Assembly (NCBI GenBank): GCA_963770645.1
Contig: CAVYQL010000004.1
Span: 620,001 to 684,000 of the forward strand
Direction of reading: 5' to 3'
DNA from: Bog-473 sp963770645
GTDB lineage: Bacteria > Actinomycetota > Acidimicrobiia > Acidimicrobiales > RAAP-2
Length of the DNA stretch: 64,000 nt
The translations under genes and the position numbers were made by a program. This document shows positions 60,532 to 64,000 of the stretch, piece after piece. Numbering within the stretch: the stretch's first letter is position 1; each line of letters opens with the position of its first letter. Below the pieces are notes generated by a model. That model worked only from the letters and a program-made list of their open reading frames with translations. It searched no databases and was not told where the DNA came from.

Positions 60532-61686
60532 CTACACGTGCTTCAGCAGCTCCCGGGCGATGACGACTCTTTGGACCTGGTTGGTCCCCTCGTAGATCTG
60601 CGTCACCTTGGCGTCGCGTAGGTAGCGCTCGACCGGGAAGTCCTTGGTGTAGCCATAGCCGCCGAGCAGCTGCACGGCGTCGACCGTGATCGACATGGCG
60701 GCGTCAGAGGCGAATGCCTTGGCCATCGCGCCGAACTGGGTGAGCTCGCCCGCGGGGTCGTTGTCGACCATGGCGCAAGCCCGGTACACGAGCGCACGGG
60801 CGGCCTCGTTGCGCATAGCCATGTCAGCCAGCATGAATCGCAGTCCCTGCAAGTCGGCGATCGGACCGCCAAACGCCTTTCGCTGCTTCATATAGACGGC
60901 GGCGTAGTCGATCGCGCCCTGCGCGATGCCGACCGCTTGCGCGCCGATGGTGGGGCGGCTGCGGTCGAGCGTGTGCATGGCGATGGTGAAGCCCTGGCCC
61001 TCTTCACCAATGCGGTGTGTGGCCGGCACCCGCACCTCGTCGAGGACCACCTCGCCGGTCGGGCTGCCGCGCAGACCGAGCTTGTCCTCGTGCTTGGCGA
61101 TGCGAATGCCCCATTCCTTCTCGACGAGGAAACAGCTGATGCCGCGGCTGCGACCGTCGGGGTCAGTCTTGGCAAAGACGATGTAGACGTCCGAGATGCC
61201 GGCATTGGTGATCCAGTACTTCGACCCGGTGAGGATGTAGTCGTCGCCGTCGCGCACGGCGCGTGCTCGCATGGCCGCGACGTCGCTCCCGGCGTCGGCC
61301 TCGGAGAGGCAGTAGCTGGCCTGGATCTCACCGCTCGCCACGCGCGGCATGTACGTGCGCTTGAGCTCTTCGGAGCCCCAGTTCATGACCGGGGTCATCC
61401 CGAGCTTGGAGATGAGAATGGTCAGCGACGTCGAGGCGCAGACCCGGGCGAGCTCTTCGGCCGCGATGGCCTGGGTGACGGTGTCGGCCCCCGCCCCGCC
61501 GTAGGCCTCGGGGATCCCCAGCGTGGGCAACTCCAGCTCCTTGCAGGCCTCGAAGGACTGCCACGGGAACTCCGCGTTGCGGTCGACTTCGGCCGCATGC
61601 GGCGCGACCTTCTCCTCGCAGAACGCACGCATGGTCTGGCGGAAGTCGCGCTGGACGTCGGTCAGGGCGAAGGTGGAGTCGCTCAT
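60532..61686 (-). CDS. Acyl-CoA dehydrogenase, short-chain type
   Basis: The 384-residue protein has the complete family pattern: AYCLSEADAGSDVAAMRARA-like FAD motif as YCLSEADAGSDVAAM, ILTGSKYWITNAG, MKQRKAFGGPIADLQGL, VQLLGGYGYTKDFPVERYLRDAKV and the catalytic Glu in QIYEGTNQVQR. It resembles the butyryl-CoA/FadE25 group. It has its own 313-base downstream gap before the thiolase unit, so co-transcription with it is uncertain. Confidence 0.92.
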   Translation of the reverse strand: MSDSTFALTDVQRDFRQTMRAFCEEKVAPHAAEVDRNAEFPWQSFEACKELELPTLGIPEAYGGAGADTVTQAIAAEELARVCASTSLTILISKLGMTPVMNWGSEELKRTYMPRVASGEIQASYCLSEADAGSDVAAMRARAVRDGDDYILTGSKYWITNAGISDVYIVFAKTDPDGRSRGISCFLVEKEWGIRIAKHEDKLGLRGSPTGEVVLDEVRVPATHRIGEEGQGFTIAMHTLDRSRPTIGAQAVGIAQGAIDYAAVYMKQRKAFGGPIADLQGLRFMLADMAMRNEAARALVYRACAMVDNDPAGELTQFGAMAKAFASDAAMSITVDAVQLLGGYGYTKDFPVERYLRDAKVTQIYEGTNQVQRVVIARELLKHV

Positions 61687-61778
61687 GGCCTCATTCTCGC
61701 AGCCCCACCGAACGGTCGTTTCAGGCTACCCAGGGGCGCCGCGATCAGGGGGCGGCCGGGATCAGTGGGCGACGAGGC

Positions 61779-62645
61779 TCAGTTGGCGGCAAGGTGGCGC
61801 AACAGGAGTGAGGAGAGCTCGTCCGGCGCCGTCTCGGGGATCCAGTGCGAGACGTGCTCGAGGACCTCAAAGCTGTAAGGGCCCTGCACCCACTCGGCGG
61901 TGGCCTCCGCCGCGGTGCGCCCGAAGGCCTCGTCCCCGGTCGACCAGACGTAGAGCGTGGGCACCGCGACCGGCGGGAGGTCTCGCAGGGCCACGCCGTC
62001 CATCGCCCGATACCAGTTCAGGGCCGCAGACAATGCGCCCGGCTCGGCGAGCGCGGCGACGTACACACGGGCGTCGTGGTCGTCGAGACCGGTCTCCACG
62101 AGCACCGTGGCGAGACCGCCGCCTGCCCCGTCGGCGCCCAGGAGCAGCCGCTCGGGCTCCTCGGGCGTGCGAAAGGAATCAGTCGCCTCGCCGCGGGCCG
62201 CCTCGTCCGGGTCCCCAGCCAGCAGGGCCCGCTGGAGAGCCAGGGGGTGCGGTGTCGAGAGCACGGTGAGGGAACGCACGCGGCCCGGGTACCGGGCCGC
62301 GGTGATCCAGCCGAGCATGCCACCCCAGTCGTGGCCGACGAGGTCGAAGGTCTCCATCTGCATGGAGTCGGCCAGTGCCAGGACGTCGCCGAGGAGGTGC
62401 TCGGTGGCGTAGTCGGCGACATCGGGCGGCCTGGCGCCGCATGAGTACCCGCGCAGGTCCGGTGCAACGCCGCGATAGCCCGCCTGCCCGAGCGCCCACA
62501 GCTCGTCGCGCCAGGCCCACGACGTCTGTGGGAAGCCGTGCAGGAGCAGGACCCGGCGACCCTCGTGCGGACCGCAGGCGCGCCCCGTGAACGTGAAGCC
62601 GCCAGCCTCGATCTCGAGGCGGTCGATCGCCCCGATCGCGTCCAC
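61779..62645 (-). CDS. Alpha/beta hydrolase, epoxide-hydrolase-like
   Basis: The 288-residue protein has LLLHGFPQTSWAWRDE, APDLRGYSCGARPP, an Asp nucleophile in LVGHDWGGMLGW and the late His in EHVSHWIPETAP. The Asp nucleophile points to an epoxide hydrolase or dehalogenase mechanism, as for the protein at 32140. The start is GTG. It lies just upstream of the unknown 166-residue gene's stop on the same strand, with 21 bases between them. Confidence 0.85.
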   Translation of the reverse strand: MDAIGAIDRLEIEAGGFTFTGRACGPHEGRRVLLLHGFPQTSWAWRDELWALGQAGYRGVAPDLRGYSCGARPPDVADYATEHLLGDVLALADSMQMETFDLVGHDWGGMLGWITAARYPGRVRSLTVLSTPHPLALQRALLAGDPDEAARGEATDSFRTPEEPERLLLGADGAGGGLATVLVETGLDDHDARVYVAALAEPGALSAALNWYRAMDGVALRDLPPVAVPTLYVWSTGDEAFGRTAAEATAEWVQGPYSFEVLEHVSHWIPETAPDELSSLLLRHLAAN

Positions 62646-62666
62646 GACTCCCGAGTGCGCGCTCGC

Positions 62667-63167
62667 CTAGGCGGCGGCGGCACCGCCCCGGCCCAACGCC
62701 TCATCGGGGCTGAGGCTCAGGGTCTCATCAGGGATGGAGTCGACGAGCGCTCGCTGGGCCACGTAGTCGTGGGACACCGAGGAGAACAGCTCCCGACGGG
62801 CGGCCCGTAGGTCGGCCGGCGCGCCAGCGTCGAGGAAACGCCACAGATTCAGTCCGAAGCGCACGTCGTAGATGCTCGGGGCACGTCCAAAGATGGCGGC
62901 CCGCTTGGAGCCGACGAGGGCGGTCCCGAGTAGGACGTCCTCCGCCGACTCGCCCTCCCCGAGCTGGAGCTCGTGCTCGAAGCGCTTGGCCAAGCGGAGC
63001 GCGAAGCCCGAATCGGTCCCGGGAGTCCCGATGTCCCGCCCCCGGTTCACCGCGGGCAGGATGATCTCAGCAGGGCGCGACGTCGTCCACGCTCCGGGCA
63101 CGTCGAGATGCAGGGCAGGTCGCACCTGGTCCGCCTCGGCGATCGGCACGAATGTGGGCTGCGTCAT
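62667..63167 (-). CDS. Unknown soluble protein
   Basis: From the ATG at 63167 the product has 166 residues: MTQPTFVPIAEADQVRPALH, then AVNRGRDIGTPGTDSGFALRLAKRFEHE, SAEDVLLGTALVGSKRAAIFGRAPSIYDV and a helical C-terminus with SHDYVAQRALVDSIPDETL. It has no cysteine, signal or membrane span. Its composition is clearly coding, but I recognise no family. The longer open frame upstream overlaps the next gene's promoter and is rejected. Confidence 0.7.
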   Translation of the reverse strand: MTQPTFVPIAEADQVRPALHLDVPGAWTTSRPAEIILPAVNRGRDIGTPGTDSGFALRLAKRFEHELQLGEGESAEDVLLGTALVGSKRAAIFGRAPSIYDVRFGLNLWRFLDAGAPADLRAARRELFSSVSHDYVAQRALVDSIPDETLSLSPDEALGRGGAAAA

Positions 63168-63304
63168 GCGCGGGAGGTTAGCCGAGCGGCTGGGACAGGG
63201 CGGTAGGCAACGGAGCTCCGACACAAAAGTCACGAAGTCAAACAAAGTCCGAGTTACGTGCGACGCTAATGTCAGGTAGTCAACCCCGCTCATCAAAGGT
63301 GCCG

Positions 63305-64000
63305 ATGACCCGTTCCGCGCCGTCAAGCTCCTGCGTCGCTCAGCGCAGCCGGCTGCTCCGGGTCGGCTACCTGACGGGAGCGCTACTCGGGTGCCTTGTC
63401 GTGCTCGCTTCCTTCGCGCCGGCAGGTGCTGCTCAGATCTCACAATCCGCTGCCACCACAGACCAACAAGAGGCGGTCAGCACCTTCAAGGCACTGCAGC
63501 AGAATCTCTACCAGAGCAGTGCCGACCTCTACAGTGGGTCACCGACGAACACGTGCGGCACCTACTCGTGTCTGTGGCCATTCACGAACGCGACCGCGGG
63601 GACGGTCTTCCTCTACGGAACGCCCGATGGATCTCGCTACATGAAGAAGGTGGCGGCACGTCTTGTCGGACTCGGCGATTACGCCGACTCGACGGAGATA
63701 TCACCGTCGGGAATGCCCCAACCTCCGGCCTACCAGTCGGCGGTCGCGCCGCCACTCGGACCGGGCGGATCCACCTACTACGACGACAACGGCTGGGTGG
63801 GGCTCGATCTCATTCACGCCTATCGCCTGACCTCGAACTCCACCGACCTCGCTTTGGCGCAGGACGAATTCAGCTTTGCAATCTCTGGGTGGGATACGAG
63901 CACGACTGACGGTTGTCCTGGGGGAGTCTTCTGGGAAGACGTTGCCGGCAGCCAGCGCAACGCAACGGCCAACGGTGCGAACGCTGAGCTGGGGCTCGAG
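63305..64000 (+). CDS. Exported GH76-like glycoside hydrolase (partial, cut by window end)
   Basis: The frame runs from ATG 63305 to the last base without a stop, giving 232 residues of the N-terminal part. A signal peptide is clear (LTGALLGCLVVLASFAPAGAA). The mature part has an all-helical alpha/alpha-barrel look with YYDDNGWVGLDLIHAYRLT, containing a paired Asp as in the GH76 alpha-1,6-mannanases, then FSFAISGWDTSTT and GGVFWEDVAGSQRNATANG, which also match that family. It probably cleaves mannan-type polysaccharide outside the cell. The 137 bases before it hold its promoter and that of the divergent gene. Confidence 0.75.
   Translation, partial: MTRSAPSSSCVAQRSRLLRVGYLTGALLGCLVVLASFAPAGAAQISQSAATTDQQEAVSTFKALQQNLYQSSADLYSGSPTNTCGTYSCLWPFTNATAGTVFLYGTPDGSRYMKKVAARLVGLGDYADSTEISPSGMPQPPAYQSAVAPPLGPGGSTYYDDNGWVGLDLIHAYRLTSNSTDLALAQDEFSFAISGWDTSTTDGCPGGVFWEDVAGSQRNATANGANAELGLE

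Noticed and set aside
60350..60595. Plus-strand open frame in the thiolase upstream region
   Set aside because: It has no ribosome binding site and runs antisense into the acyl-CoA dehydrogenase.

Overview
The window is high-GC, gene-dense bacterial DNA. Several features point to an actinobacterium, probably in or near the class Acidimicrobiia: mycothiol-associated families (DinB/DUF664, TIGR03085), KstR-type operators, SufU/SufC-style Fe-S assembly, many beta-oxidation paralogues, and many GTG/TTG starts with 1-20 nt gene overlaps. The lineage is inferred from gene content only. I see no rRNA, tRNA, CRISPR array or phage module.

Layout. 0-10 kb: end of an unknown protein, then a minus-strand unit lpdA - E2 - fused lipB/lipA, with rnhA and a divergent aceE that carries one apparent frameshift. 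Together these give a pyruvate dehydrogenase complex and the enzymes that make its lipoyl cofactor. 8.4-11 kb: an Rrf2 regulator overlapping a DinB gene and a small CC-motif gene; divergently, a HhH-GPD repair gene and thiE. 11-14 kb: an alpha/beta hydrolase, an acyl-CoA dehydrogenase and a metallo-beta-lactamase-fold hydrolase.

14-27 kb: the SUF iron-sulfur system, split into three units: sufC-sufS-sufU (+), sufD-Rieske ferredoxin-sufC2 (-), and sufB (-) interrupted by a LAGLIDADG intein. Downstream of sufB lies a chain of overlapping small genes, including a four-cysteine protein and a 51-residue protein. An LCP-family gene, an enoyl-CoA hydratase and a KstD-like flavoprotein are interleaved.

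27-47 kb: oligopeptidase B; a RodZ-tail membrane protein; a sugar epimerase; flavin reductase and MBL hydrolase; an epoxide-hydrolase-like enzyme; mutY with no ordinary start codon. A MaoC hydratase, an Mcd-like acyl-CoA dehydrogenase and a CitE/Mcl-like lyase look like the lower ethylmalonyl-CoA pathway. Then come an NlpC/P60 peptidase, a divergent Lgt, a GT4 glycosyltransferase, and a divergent SDR/acyl-CoA synthetase pair sharing a perfect KstR-type operator.

47-57 kb: accessory-looking DNA with small unknown genes, exported proteins, a G1 glutamic peptidase, an unlisted 50-residue zinc-ribbon gene, a complete ISL3-family insertion sequence with 8-bp target duplication, a tyrosine-phosphatase-like gene, VOC, GNAT and methyltransferase genes, and a potassium channel. 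57-64 kb: a second lipid block, a FadA5-like thiolase - enoyl-CoA hydratase - thioesterase operon behind a second KstR-type operator, then an acyl-CoA dehydrogenase, an alpha/beta hydrolase, an unknown gene and the start of an exported GH76-like glycosidase cut by the window edge.
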